From positions 1,302,001 to 1,366,000 of the forward strand of contig NZ_CP026309.1 of NCBI RefSeq assembly GCF_002906575.1: a stretch of 64,000 nt of DNA, written 5' to 3'. Below the pieces are notes generated by a model. The model was not told the origin of the DNA and searched no databases. It worked only from the letters and a program-made list of their open reading frames with translations. This DNA is from Salinigranum rubrum (GTDB lineage Archaea > Halobacteriota > Halobacteria > Halobacteriales > Haloferacaceae). The position numbers and the translations under genes are program-made. Positions 52,763-61,141 of the stretch are shown in pieces. Within the stretch, counting starts at the first letter, position 1. Every line of letters starts with the position of its first letter.

Positions 52763-53913
52763 ATGACCCGCGACGCCCTCCGCGGCGCGTCCTCCGACCT
52801 CGTTCGAACCGCGCTCTCGGAACGGAACCCGCTCCCCGGGACCGGCGGGTTCGCCGGCGCGCTCGACACGGACGTGACTGTCGAAGGAGACGCCGTGGTC
52901 GGGGGGCGCGGCGGCCGTGTCGTCCGCGACGTCCTCGGGAGGGAACCGGTCTTCGTCGACGGCGAACGCGCGCGCTGGAGCTTCGAGCCTCGACGCCTCG
53001 ACGACCCGCGACTCGTCGACGCCGGCCGTCTCGTCGACCTCCGGTCGAACGAGGAGACGCGCGTGTGGACGCTTCCCGACCCCGCTCCCGAAACCGACCG
53101 CGAGGCCGCCATCGAGGCTGTCCGCGATGCCGTCTTCCGGTCCGTCCGCGACGTCGACGCCGACTCGCTGGCCGTCGCGTTTTCCGGAGGAGTCGACTCG
53201 GCGCTCGTCGCCAGCGGCGTCGACGCGCCCTGTTACGTCGCGGGCTTCCCCGACTCGCACGACGTGGCGGCCGCCCGCGAGGCCGCGACCGCGATGGACC
53301 GCGACCTCCGCGTCGTCGACCTCTCACACGGCGACCTCGTCCGTGCCGTTCCTGACATCGTTCGCGCCACGGGACGGACGAATCCGATGGACGTTCAGAT
53401 CGCGCTCCCGCTCTTCCTCGTCGCAGAACGCGTTCAGGCCGAGGGGTTCTCCCGACTAGCCGTCGGACAGGGCGCGGACGAACTGTTCGGCGGCTACGCG
53501 AAGGTCGTCTCCCCCGCCGAGGACACCCGCGTCGACGCCGACACCGTCCGCGGGGCGCGCCGCGAGACGATAGAGACGCTTCCACAGCAGTTAGCACGGG
53601 ACGTCCTCGCGCTCCGCGCGTCCGGCGTCGAACCCGTCGCACCGCTCCTCCACGACCGGGTGGTAGCGGCCGCCCTCGCGCTCCCGACGACCTGCTCGCG
53701 ACCGAGGACGAGCGAAAGATCGCGCTCAGACGCGCCGCCGGAGGCGTGCTCCCCCCCGGCGTCGTCGCCACTCCGAAGAAGGCAGTCCAGTACGGGAGCC
53801 TCGTCTCGCGCGAACTCGACCGACTCGCCCGTCGGGCGGGCTACAAGCGCCGGATGGACGACCACGTCGGGCGGTACATCCGGTCGCTGGTAGATGCCGA
53901 CGCGGATGGGTGA
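52763..53913 (+). CDS. Asparagine-synthase-like protein, apparent single-base frameshift
   Basis: The C-terminal half is an asparagine synthetase/ATP pyrophosphatase domain with the PP-loop SGGVDSALVA and the later GQGADELFGGYAK. The first 120 residues resemble a glutaminase domain without the N-terminal Cys nucleophile (MTRDALRG start), so ammonia probably comes from elsewhere. The frame degenerates after AAALALP. Adding one C to CCC at 53683-53685 restores DDLLATEDERKIALRRAAGG, VLPPGVVATPKKAVQYG and a stop at 53911-53913, giving about 383 residues. Likely an assembly error. The substrate may not be aspartate. Confidence 0.75.
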
Positions 53914-53937
53914 GTCGGTCGGGGGACGGCGACTCGG

Positions 53938-54444
53938 TCAGTGGTCGTCTCCCGTCTCGTCCGCGCGCTCGTGTCCGTGTCCCCGACCGTGACTGTGGTC
54001 GCGGCCCCCATCGTGGACGGAGGCGACCTCGTCGTCGGCCCCGACGACGGCCAACTGGACCTGGTGGATCCCTCGGAGCGATTGGATCCGACGGACGAGT
54101 TCGCGGATGTCCGCCGCCGGGCCGTCGACGACCAGCGTCTCCAGACAGCGGTCCGCCGAGAGGTGAACGTGCTGAGTCGAGATGATCGTCTCGTGGAGGT
54201 CGTGCTGAAGGTCGAGCAGGGCGTCCGTCACGCCCGTCACGTCGTGATCGTAGAGGACGACGACGGAGCCCTGGTGTCTGCCGTCGAGGTCGTCGCGCCA
54301 TCGGTACGAAGAGACGAAGCCCCGGAGCGCGTCCCTGACGGCCTCCGAACGGCTGTCGTAGTCGGCGTCAGCGACGACGCCGTCGACCTCCGCGAGCAGA
54401 TCGGTCGGGACGGTAAGGCTCACACGTTCGAGGCGCTCGGACAT
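53938..54444 (-). CDS. nikR: NikR-type nickel-responsive regulator
   Basis: A 168-residue regulator with a ribbon-helix-helix DNA-binding domain (RVSLTVPTDLLAEVD) and an ACT-like metal domain. The nickel ligands are all present with canonical spacing: His81, then His92-x-His94-x5-Cys100 in TQHVHLSADRC. An extra C-terminal His-rich tail (DHSHGRGHGHERADETGDDH) is not part of classical NikR and may buffer metal. It is divergent from the Ni/Co importer operon, whose repression by nickel is the obvious role. Confidence 0.9.
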   Translation of the reverse strand: MSERLERVSLTVPTDLLAEVDGVVADADYDSRSEAVRDALRGFVSSYRWRDDLDGRHQGSVVVLYDHDVTGVTDALLDLQHDLHETIISTQHVHLSADRCLETLVVDGPAADIRELVRRIQSLRGIHQVQLAVVGADDEVASVHDGGRDHSHGRGHGHERADETGDDH

Positions 54445-54590
54445 GCCTCGGGGTGCTGGCCCCGACGCGATGAAACTTTCTCTCCGTCGGTCGCGTCAGT
54501 CTTTCGGGTCTAACCCACGTTCGGTGGACGAATAGCTGCGACGAGGGAGAATCTAACCCGATATGTTTCGTCATTCGTCGCCGAACGGTC

Positions 54591-54618
54591 AGTATTACGA
54601 ACCAAGTAGAAAGTATTA
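54591..54618. promoter_or_regulatory. AGTATTA direct repeat in nikR-cbiM intergenic region
   Basis: AGTATTA occurs at 54591-54597 and again at 54612-54618, 21 bp apart (two helical turns). The second copy can serve as the TATA box of the importer operon. It is a candidate NikR or other regulator site, but it is not the inverted repeat known for bacterial NikR. Confidence 0.35.
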
Positions 54619-54653
54619 TCGGGGGCTGGCGAAACAGTCCGAGCGAACACAGC

Positions 54654-55319
54654 ATGCACATCCCTGACGGCTTTCTCGACCCCTGGGTTCTCGCGGGCTG
54701 TTTCCTGCTCGCGGGGGCCGCCATCGCCTTCTCGTCGTGGAAACTGAACGGTGGCCTTGAGGGCACGCGCGTCCCGTTACTCGGCGTCGTCTCGGCGGGC
54801 ATCTTCGCCGCGCAGATGCTCAACTGGCCCATCCCCGGCGGGACGAGCGCACACTTCGTCGGTGGCGCGTTCGCCGCCATCCTGCTCGGTCCGTACCTGG
54901 GCTGTCTCGCGATGGCGTCGGTCGTCGTCGTCCAGGCGTTCGTCTTCGGCGACGGTGGCGTCCTCGCGCTCGGCGCGAACCTCCTGAACATGGCAGTCAT
55001 CGACGTGTTCGTCGGCTACGCCCTCTTCCGTGCGCTCGTCGGGGTCGACGAGACGCTCGCCGCGTTCGTCGCCGGTTGGGGTGCGATTACGGTCTCGGCG
55101 GCCGCCGTCGGTCTTCAGGCCGGCCTCTCGTCGACGTTCGCGTACGACCTCGGGACGACCCTCACCGTGATGACCGTGGGCCACGCCGTTTTGGGCCTCG
55201 TCGAGGGACTCATCACCGTCCTCGTGGTCCGGTATCTCCTCGACGTCCGCCCGGACCTGGTTCTCGGGGTCGCCGGGTCGAACACCTCTACCGACGCGGT
55301 CGAGGAGGCGGCAGTATGA
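54654..55319 (+). CDS. cbiM: Ni/Co ECF transporter substrate component (CbiM/NikM)
   Basis: A 221-residue membrane S-component of an energy-coupling-factor importer for nickel or cobalt. It begins with the diagnostic MHIPDGFLDP, whose His2 is a metal ligand together with the amino terminus. About seven helices follow, including WPIPGGTSAHFVGGAFAAIL with the later metal-binding His. The next gene overlaps by four bases (ATGA). Confidence 0.93.
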   Translation: MHIPDGFLDPWVLAGCFLLAGAAIAFSSWKLNGGLEGTRVPLLGVVSAGIFAAQMLNWPIPGGTSAHFVGGAFAAILLGPYLGCLAMASVVVVQAFVFGDGGVLALGANLLNMAVIDVFVGYALFRALVGVDETLAAFVAGWGAITVSAAAVGLQAGLSSTFAYDLGTTLTVMTVGHAVLGLVEGLITVLVVRYLLDVRPDLVLGVAGSNTSTDAVEEAAV

Positions 55320-55633
55320 ACGGCCGCTGGACGGACACTCCCACTTGGTTCCGCCGTTCGCTCGTCGTCCTCGTCGTCCTCGTCGTCCTCGCGCCGGTGT
55401 TCGCGCTCGCCGCCGGTGCGGTAGGGTATGCCGAGCCACTGGAGAACGTCGCCGAGGCGACCGGGGCGACCGAGCACGAACGGACGCTCCTGTCTAGCCC
55501 GTTCCCCGACTACTCCGTCCCGGGCACGGGAACGGTCGTCGGCACGCTCGTCTCCGGACTGCTCGGGACTGCCATCACTCTCGCCGTCGCGGTCGGCGCC
55601 GGTCGACTGCTCGGCCGTGACCTCGGACTCTAA
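55316..55633 (+). CDS. Ni/Co ECF transporter accessory protein (PDGLE/CbiN-NikN-like)
   Basis: A 105-residue protein with two helices and an outer loop (YAEPLENVAEATGATEHERT, then SSPFPDYSVPG). The loop matches the PDGLE domain, common next to CbiM/NikM. It assists metal loading. It overlaps cbiM by four bases and is followed 4 bp later by cbiQ. Confidence 0.85.
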   Translation: MNGRWTDTPTWFRRSLVVLVVLVVLAPVFALAAGAVGYAEPLENVAEATGATEHERTLLSSPFPDYSVPGTGTVVGTLVSGLLGTAITLAVAVGAGRLLGRDLGL

Positions 55634-55637
55634 CGCG

Positions 55638-56438
55638 ATGGCCGGAGCCGTCCTGCACGTCTCGACGGACCTCGCGAACGTCGTCCGAACCGCGCTCGTG
55701 ACCGAGGAGACGGCCGCGACCGACGGGTTCGTCCAGCGTCTCCACCCGACCGTCAGACTCCTCGGTATCACCGCGCTCCTCGTCGCGGCCGCCCTCTCGT
55801 CGGACCTCGCGGCGCTCGCCGGACTCCTGGGGTTCGCGTTCGTGCTTGCGGTCGCCTCGCGCGTCCCGCTCGGACCGTTCCTCGCACGGACGCTGACGCT
55901 CGCAGCGCTCTCGGGCGTCGTCGTCCTCCCACAACTCGTCCTCACGCCCGGCACGGCGCTCTTCACTGTCGGTGGCGTCGCCGTCACCGAGTCGGGGCTC
56001 GCGTACGTCGCACTGTTCGAGACGCGCGTCGTCGCGAGCGTCGCGCTCGTGACCGTCCTCTCGCTGACGACGCCGTTCGGCACGGTCGTGTCGACCCTCC
56101 GGAGCCTCGGCGCGCCGACGACGCTGACGACGCTGCTCGCGCTCACGTACCGCTACCTGTTCCTGTGCTTCGCCGAACTCCACCGGGCGCTGCTCGCCCG
56201 CGAGAGCCGACAACTCCGCCCGCGTGGGTTCGTCGCCGAGTGGCGGGAACTCGGCACGCTGTCGGGGAGCTTCCTCCTCCGGACGGTCGAACGCGGTGAG
56301 CGCGTCGAACGGGCGATGCGTGCCCGCGGCGGTGCCCGTCCGGCGTCGCCGTATCGTCGGCCACGCCCGCTCGGCGTCCGTGACGGCGTCTTCGCCACGG
56401 TCGTTCTCGGCGCGCTCGCGCTGGTGGTCCTGGCGTGA
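55638..56438 (+). CDS. cbiQ: ECF transporter transmembrane protein CbiQ
   Basis: A 266-residue coupling protein with about five helices that links the S-component to the ATPase. The two coupling-helix ARG-like motifs are seen near HRALLARESRQLRPRGFVAE and near GERVERAMRARGG. The stop overlaps the cbiO start (GTGA, 56435-56438). Confidence 0.9.
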   Translation: MAGAVLHVSTDLANVVRTALVTEETAATDGFVQRLHPTVRLLGITALLVAAALSSDLAALAGLLGFAFVLAVASRVPLGPFLARTLTLAALSGVVVLPQLVLTPGTALFTVGGVAVTESGLAYVALFETRVVASVALVTVLSLTTPFGTVVSTLRSLGAPTTLTTLLALTYRYLFLCFAELHRALLARESRQLRPRGFVAEWRELGTLSGSFLLRTVERGERVERAMRARGGARPASPYRRPRPLGVRDGVFATVVLGALALVVLA

Positions 56439-57253
56439 CTACGCCCGTCCTCCGTGCCCGCGACCTCCACTACGCGTATCCGGACGGGACTGTCGCGCTC
56501 TCCGGGATCGACCTCGACGTCGCGGCGGGCGAGCGTGTCGCCGTCACCGGGCCGAACGGTTCCGGCAAGAGCACGCTCCTCCAGGTCCTCGGCGGGCTCG
56601 TCGAGCCTTCTGGAGGCCACGTCGAGTACTTCGGCGAGACGACGACCGCCGAGACGGTCCGCGAGCGTCTCGGGGTGGTCCTGCAGGACCCCGACGACTC
56701 CCTGTTCAACACGACGGTCCGAGCCGACATCGAGTACGGCCCCGCACAGCTGGGCGTCCCACGCGAGGAGGCGGATCGGCGTGTGCGCGTCCTGGCCGAT
56801 GCGCTCGACCTCGACGGCCTCCTCGACAAGCCGCCGCACCGTCTGAGCGGCGGCGAGAAGAAACGAGCGGCGCTCGCGTGCGTCCTCTCGTTCGAACCGT
56901 GCGTGCTCCTCCTCGACGAGCCGACGAGCGCCGTCGACGCCCCGCGGACAGCCGACGTCCTCGACATCCTCGACCGCCGCCACCGAGCGGGGACGACTCT
57001 CGTGACCGTCACGCCCGACGTCGAACTCATCCCGAGAGTGGCCGACCGGGTCGTCGTCGTGGGTCCCGCGGGCGAACTCGTCGCGGACGGCCCGGTCGCG
57101 GACGTCCTCACGGACCCCGAGACGCTGGCGACCGCGGGATTAGAGCCGCCCGCCACTGTCCGTCTCTTCGACCGGCTCGGCTGGGACGACCCGCCGGTCG
57201 ACGTGGACGACGCCCTCGACCGGCTCGAAGCGAAGGGTCTCGCGCGCCGGTGA
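56435..57253 (+). CDS. cbiO: ECF transporter ATPase CbiO (switch His replaced by Pro)
   Basis: A 272-residue ABC ATPase driving the Ni/Co importer. Walker A is GPNGSGKST (residues 39-47), Q-loop VVLQDPDDSLF, signature LSGGEKKR and Walker B CVLLLDEPTSAVD. At the H-loop the usual T-H-D is TPD (TLVTVTPDVELIP), with Pro194 encoded by CCC at 57014-57016 where CAC would give His. A one-base change or error could explain it. Otherwise activity may be impaired or unusual. The GTG start overlaps cbiQ. Confidence 0.9.
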   Translation: MTTPVLRARDLHYAYPDGTVALSGIDLDVAAGERVAVTGPNGSGKSTLLQVLGGLVEPSGGHVEYFGETTTAETVRERLGVVLQDPDDSLFNTTVRADIEYGPAQLGVPREEADRRVRVLADALDLDGLLDKPPHRLSGGEKKRAALACVLSFEPCVLLLDEPTSAVDAPRTADVLDILDRRHRAGTTLVTVTPDVELIPRVADRVVVVGPAGELVADGPVADVLTDPETLATAGLEPPATVRLFDRLGWDDPPVDVDDALDRLEAKGLARR

Positions 57254-57261
57254 CGCCGGCC

Positions 57262-57735
57262 TCACCCGGAGTACTCGGCGGCCGCCGCGACCGCCTCGGC
57301 TCCCAACTCGCGGACGTCGTTGTCGACGTCCGCCGCACGAAGTTCTCTGGTCGTGTACCAGTCCCACGCGCTCGCCGGTTCCTCGTCGTCGTCGGGGGTC
57401 AGCGCCCGGGAGTCGACCGTCGCGAAGAACACGTGGTCGATGTGCTGGTGGCCGACCTGGTCGCCGTAGCGGTTGACGTCGGCGAGCATCAGGTGGCGCG
57501 GCCGGGGAATGGCCCGCGACGTCTCGGAGGCGACTTCGGCGTGGTCGGTCAGGAGAGTGGGTTCGAGCCCCGTTTCCTCGCGCGCCTCGCGGAGGGCGGC
57601 CTCGTGAGGGAGTTCGTCGCGGTCGATGTGGCCGCCGGGCGGCAGGCGGATGTCGAGTCGGGGGTGCTCGTGGAGGGCTGTCGCGCCGTCGTGGACGAGA
57701 TAGACCGTCGCGGTGAAGTGCCGTGTCGTCTCCAT
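57262..57735 (-). CDS. NUDIX hydrolase
   Basis: A 157-residue pyrophosphohydrolase. The Nudix box is complete (GGHIDRDELPHEAALREAR, then EETG: G-x5-E-x7-R-E-x2-E-E-x-G). The end is acidic and helical. Such enzymes clear nucleoside diphosphate derivatives; the substrate is not readable. It is convergent with cbiO (9 bp apart). Confidence 0.88.
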   Translation of the reverse strand: METTRHFTATVYLVHDGATALHEHPRLDIRLPPGGHIDRDELPHEAALREAREETGLEPTLLTDHAEVASETSRAIPRPRHLMLADVNRYGDQVGHQHIDHVFFATVDSRALTPDDDEEPASAWDWYTTRELRAADVDNDVRELGAEAVAAAAEYSG

Positions 57736-57775
57736 GTCCGAGGGTCCGCCCGGGCGGGTTTGGGCGTTTCCGTTC

Positions 57776-57967
57776 CTACTCGTTGCGGAGACCGACCGCG
57801 ATGACGAGCGCGAGCGCCGTCGTCACGACGCCGATGCCGATGGTGTTGTTGAACGCCGCGCCGTCGACGGGGTAGACGAACGGCGAGGCCAGCGTCCACA
57901 GGCCGACGAGGACGAGGAGCCACGCGGCGTATTCGGGGATCGGGTCGGTGTCGGATTCGGTGCTCAT
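57776..57967 (-). CDS. Small SPW-type membrane protein
   Basis: A 63-residue protein with two helices (WLLVLVGLWTLASPFVYP; IGIGVVTTALALVIAVGL), the first containing the ASPFVY motif reminiscent of SPW-repeat proteins. I chose MSTESDTDPIPE at 57967 as the start; a longer frame upstream runs through an AT-rich promoter region. Confidence 0.65.
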   Translation of the reverse strand: MSTESDTDPIPEYAAWLLVLVGLWTLASPFVYPVDGAAFNNTIGIGVVTTALALVIAVGLRNE

Positions 57968-58045
57968 ACGCACAGGATTGGATAGCAGATGCAAAACAAT
58001 TCGGATCAGAGAAAATTTCATTATCGAGACTATTAACATCACCCT

Positions 58046-58870
58046 ATGAGCGTCGCTGGTGTCGATGGTTGCTATGACGGGTGGGTCGCGATAGTACTCG
58101 AGGGAACGGACGCCACTACTGTCGTCGAAGAGTCGTTCAGTGCGGTCTGGGACGAGTGTAACACGTGTGACTCGGTGCTGGTCGACGTTCCTGTCGGTCT
58201 CGTTTCGGGCAGCAAGTCAAGCGAGTACATACGCGCCTGTGATACCGCTGCCCGGAAACGGATCGCTTCCCCATCGAGCGTCTTTCAGGTTCCCATCCGA
58301 GAAGCGGTCGATGCGTGGAAACATGCCGAAGACGCCCGAAAACGTGACGCTGCGCGAGAGGCACAGCGGGAGGTGACGGGTCGTGGACTCACGAGCCAGG
58401 CGCTTTCGCTACTGGACAAGATCGCCGAGGTCGACACGTTCGTCGGTGAGTGTTCTGATGTGGACGACGTCTCGAACAGACTCGCTGAGAGTCACCCGGA
58501 GCTTTGTTTCACCGCGCTGAACGGCGGCAGACCGCTCTCTCGTTCGAAGGCAACCCGACACTCGGATGCAGGACTCGCCGACCGGTACGATGTTCTCGAC
58601 GACGAGTTCGAAGGTGACACGGCGACCACGCTGTGGGAAGCGCTCTGTCAGTGCCGGAACGTTGAGGCCGAGTCCGACGAGCACACCCCTGAAGTGACGT
58701 TCGACGACGTCCTTGACGCATTCGTGCTCGCGCTCACTGCTCGCCAGGACACTGCAACACTCCCGCCCTCGCCCGAGTCAGACTGTGAGATAGAGTGGCC
58801 GATGGCTATGGCGTATGCTCCGCCGGGTGTCTTTGACGACGGAGACAAAACCAAGCTCGACGCGGTCTAG
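58046..58870 (+). CDS. DUF429 protein, AT-richer than neighbours
   Basis: A 274-residue member of the DUF429 family, an RNase-H-like-fold group of unknown enzymatic role. The family start VAGVDGCYDGWVAIVLEG and DSVLVDVPVGLVS carry the conserved Asp residues, with DDVLDAFVLALTA near the end. Its codons use more A/T at third positions than flanking genes, hinting at later acquisition. The stop shares the palindrome CTAG (58867-58870) with the convergent TFB gene. Confidence 0.82.
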   Translation: MSVAGVDGCYDGWVAIVLEGTDATTVVEESFSAVWDECNTCDSVLVDVPVGLVSGSKSSEYIRACDTAARKRIASPSSVFQVPIREAVDAWKHAEDARKRDAAREAQREVTGRGLTSQALSLLDKIAEVDTFVGECSDVDDVSNRLAESHPELCFTALNGGRPLSRSKATRHSDAGLADRYDVLDDEFEGDTATTLWEALCQCRNVEAESDEHTPEVTFDDVLDAFVLALTARQDTATLPPSPESDCEIEWPMAMAYAPPGVFDDGDKTKLDAV

Positions 58871-59868
58871 GGCACCTGGACCTGCTCTTCGGCTTCGAGC
58901 AGTTCGTGGTACCGGTTTCGGATCGTCACTTCGGAGATGTTCGCGACCTCGCTCACTTCCGACTGGGTGACCTTCTCGTTGGTGAGGAGGGAGGCGGCGT
59001 ACACCGCGGCCGCGGCCAGCCCCACGGGGGACTTGCCCGAGTGGATGCCCGCCTCCTTGGCGTTCTGCAGGAGCTGACGGGCGCGCCGCTCGGACTCGTC
59101 GGAGAGGTCGAGATCCGAGGCGAACCGGGGGACGTACTGCTCGGGGTCCGCGGGCTTGATTTCGAGTTTGAGTTCGCGGACGACGTACCGGTACGTCCGG
59201 GCGATTTCGTCCTTCTCGACGCGGGAGACGGCGGTAATCTCGTCGAGCGAGCGGGGCGTTCCGGCCTGGCGGGCGGCGGCGTACAGCGACGCGGTGGCGA
59301 CACCCTCGATGCTCCTCCCTGGAAGGAGGTCGTCCTGGAGCGCGCGGCGGTAGATGACCGACGCGGTCTCGCGGACGCTGTCGGGAAGCCCCAGCGCCGA
59401 TGCCATGCGGTCGATCTCGCCGAGCGCCTGCTTGAGGTTTCGCTCCTTCGAGTCGCGGGTGCGGAAGCGCTCGTTCCAGGTGCGGAGGCGCTGCATCTTC
59501 TCGCGCTGGCGCGACGAGAGCGAGTTACCGTACGCGTCCTTGTTCTGCCAGCCGATGTTCGTCGAGAGCCCCTTGTCGTGCATCATGTTCGTCGTCGGGG
59601 CGCCGACTCGCGATTTCTGGTCCTTCTCGTTGGCGTCGAACGCACGCCACTCGGGACCGTGGTCGATCTCGTCCTCCTCGACGACGAGACCGCAGTGTTC
59701 ACACACCGTCTCGCCGTGTTCGGTGTCGGTCGCGAGGGGACCGCCGCACTCGGGACACTCGACGGACTCGTCTGCCGTCGCGGATTCGTCTTCGGTCTCT
59801 TCGGCCTCGCCTGTGCGCGCGCGTGCGCGGGCCTGCTCCGGGTCGTAGCTTCGGACGGATTCAGTCAT
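58867..59868 (-). CDS. tfb: Transcription initiation factor TFIIB (TFB)
   Basis: A 333-residue general transcription factor. The N-terminal zinc ribbon uses Cys38, Cys41, Cys56 and Cys59 (CPECGG...CEHCG), then the B-finger/linker (RAFDANEKDQKSRVGAPTTN), then two cyclin-like repeats. A C-terminal helix-turn-helix is apparent in EVSEVANISEVTIRNRYHEL, which reads the BRE element. Haloarchaea carry several tfb paralogs and I cannot tell which this is. The first 30 residues are extra acidic (ARARTGEAEETEDESATADE). Confidence 0.95.
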   Translation of the reverse strand: MTESVRSYDPEQARARARTGEAEETEDESATADESVECPECGGPLATDTEHGETVCEHCGLVVEEDEIDHGPEWRAFDANEKDQKSRVGAPTTNMMHDKGLSTNIGWQNKDAYGNSLSSRQREKMQRLRTWNERFRTRDSKERNLKQALGEIDRMASALGLPDSVRETASVIYRRALQDDLLPGRSIEGVATASLYAAARQAGTPRSLDEITAVSRVEKDEIARTYRYVVRELKLEIKPADPEQYVPRFASDLDLSDESERRARQLLQNAKEAGIHSGKSPVGLAAAAVYAASLLTNEKVTQSEVSEVANISEVTIRNRYHELLEAEEQVQVP

Positions 59869-59909
59869 TGGTTGGGGTGGGGGAGAAGTGACTGCGGGGC
59901 AGTCTTTGT

Positions 59910-59945
59910 CGATATATTGATACGGGATTGAGATACTTAAATCTG
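59910..59945 (-). promoter_or_regulatory. tfb promoter region
   Basis: On the minus strand the AT-rich stretch contains ATTTAAGT (59935-59942) and CAATATAT, good TATA candidates about 50-75 bp before the tfb start. The whole gap 59869-60166 is AT-richer than average; I see no gene in it. Confidence 0.45.
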
Positions 59946-60166
59946 CCTAATTAGTCTCTCGTGCAAAAAGATGAAAAATAACACACAGTGCGGTTTAGAC
60001 GGCGCACGAGCGACACGATTCGCACACGGTGTTCGATTACGCTTGGTGAACGCGTTCGACAACATGAATGTTGTGCTACGGGGGACTCACTCGAAACTGA
60101 CCGGTGTCGCCGAGTGACACCCGTACACACGCACACGCTTTTGCCGGTCCGTGTGAATCCTCCGGC

Positions 60167-61141
60167 ATGTCGACCCAGTGGGAGGTTCTCCTCCCGGCAC
60201 ACATCGACCCGTCGGGGCCGGCGTCGATCGACGACTTCGCTCGGTGTACCGGGATGGACGAGTACGCGGACGTCGCCGACGCGCTCGGAGACATCGGGCG
60301 GTACGACGCAGTCATCGTCAGAACGACTGAACTCGACGCGGACGTCGTCGAGCGGGCACGTCGGTTGCAGGTCATCTCGAAACACGGCGCGGGCCTCGAC
60401 AACGTCGACGTCGACGCGGCGTCACGTCGCGGCATCGTCGTCTGTAACACTCCCGGTGCCAACGCGCGCTCCGTCGCCGAACACGCGATGGCGCTCCTGT
60501 TCGGCGTCCGCCGGAACCTCCGGACGGCGGACCGACACGTCCGCAGCGGAGCGTGGAACCGCTCGACGTTCGCGGGTCACGAACTGACTGGCGACGTGCT
60601 CGGTCTGTTCGGCTTCGGTGCTATCGCCCGCGAAGTCGCCGACCTCGCGCGGGGGATGGGCCAGCGCGTCTGCACCTACGACCCCTACGTCGCGGACGAG
60701 GACGTCCCCGCGGGAGTCGAACGCGTCGCGGACCGCCTCGCGCTCTTCGAGCGTGCCGATGCGGTGAGCGTTCACGCGCCGCTCACCTCCGAGACCCGGG
60801 GCGTCGTCTCGGACGAGGAGTTGCACGCGCTCGGCCCCGATGGCCTCCTCGTCAACACGGCACGAGGGGAGGTCGTCGACGAGGCGGCCCTCGTCGAAGC
60901 CCTCTCCGGGGGCCGACTCGGCGGTGCCGGCCTCGACACGTTCGCCGAGGAACCGCCGGGCGAGGGACACCCCCTCTACGCACGCGACGACGTCCTCCTG
61001 ACGCCACACGTCGGCGGGGTGACCGCGGAGGCGCTGGAACGGATGAGCCGGCAGGCGGCCGCGAACGTCCGCACCGTCTACGAAGGGGGACTCCCCGAGT
61101 CGACGGTGAACCGAGAGGCACTCGAGGAGGCGGGCCGATGA
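60167..61141 (+). CDS. D-2-hydroxyacid dehydrogenase (phosphoglycerate-dehydrogenase-like)
   Basis: A 324-residue NAD-dependent D-2-hydroxyacid dehydrogenase. The NAD motif is GLFGFGAIAREVADLA, the substrate region is SKHGAGLDNVDVDAASRRGI, the catalytic Arg lies in LLVNTARGEVVDEAALVEAL, and Glu and His follow in FAEEPP and LTPHVGG. No ACT domain, so it is the short form. The stop overlaps the next gene's ATG, coupling it to an HpcH-type aldolase, so a sugar-acid breakdown route is likely (inference). Confidence 0.9.
   Translation: MSTQWEVLLPAHIDPSGPASIDDFARCTGMDEYADVADALGDIGRYDAVIVRTTELDADVVERARRLQVISKHGAGLDNVDVDAASRRGIVVCNTPGANARSVAEHAMALLFGVRRNLRTADRHVRSGAWNRSTFAGHELTGDVLGLFGFGAIAREVADLARGMGQRVCTYDPYVADEDVPAGVERVADRLALFERADAVSVHAPLTSETRGVVSDEELHALGPDGLLVNTARGEVVDEAALVEALSGGRLGGAGLDTFAEEPPGEGHPLYARDDVLLTPHVGGVTAEALERMSRQAAANVRTVYEGGLPESTVNREALEEAGR

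Noticed and set aside
54445-54653. Cobalamin riboswitch before the Ni/Co operon
   Set aside because: No B12-box-like sequence is visible, and NikR next door gives a simpler control.
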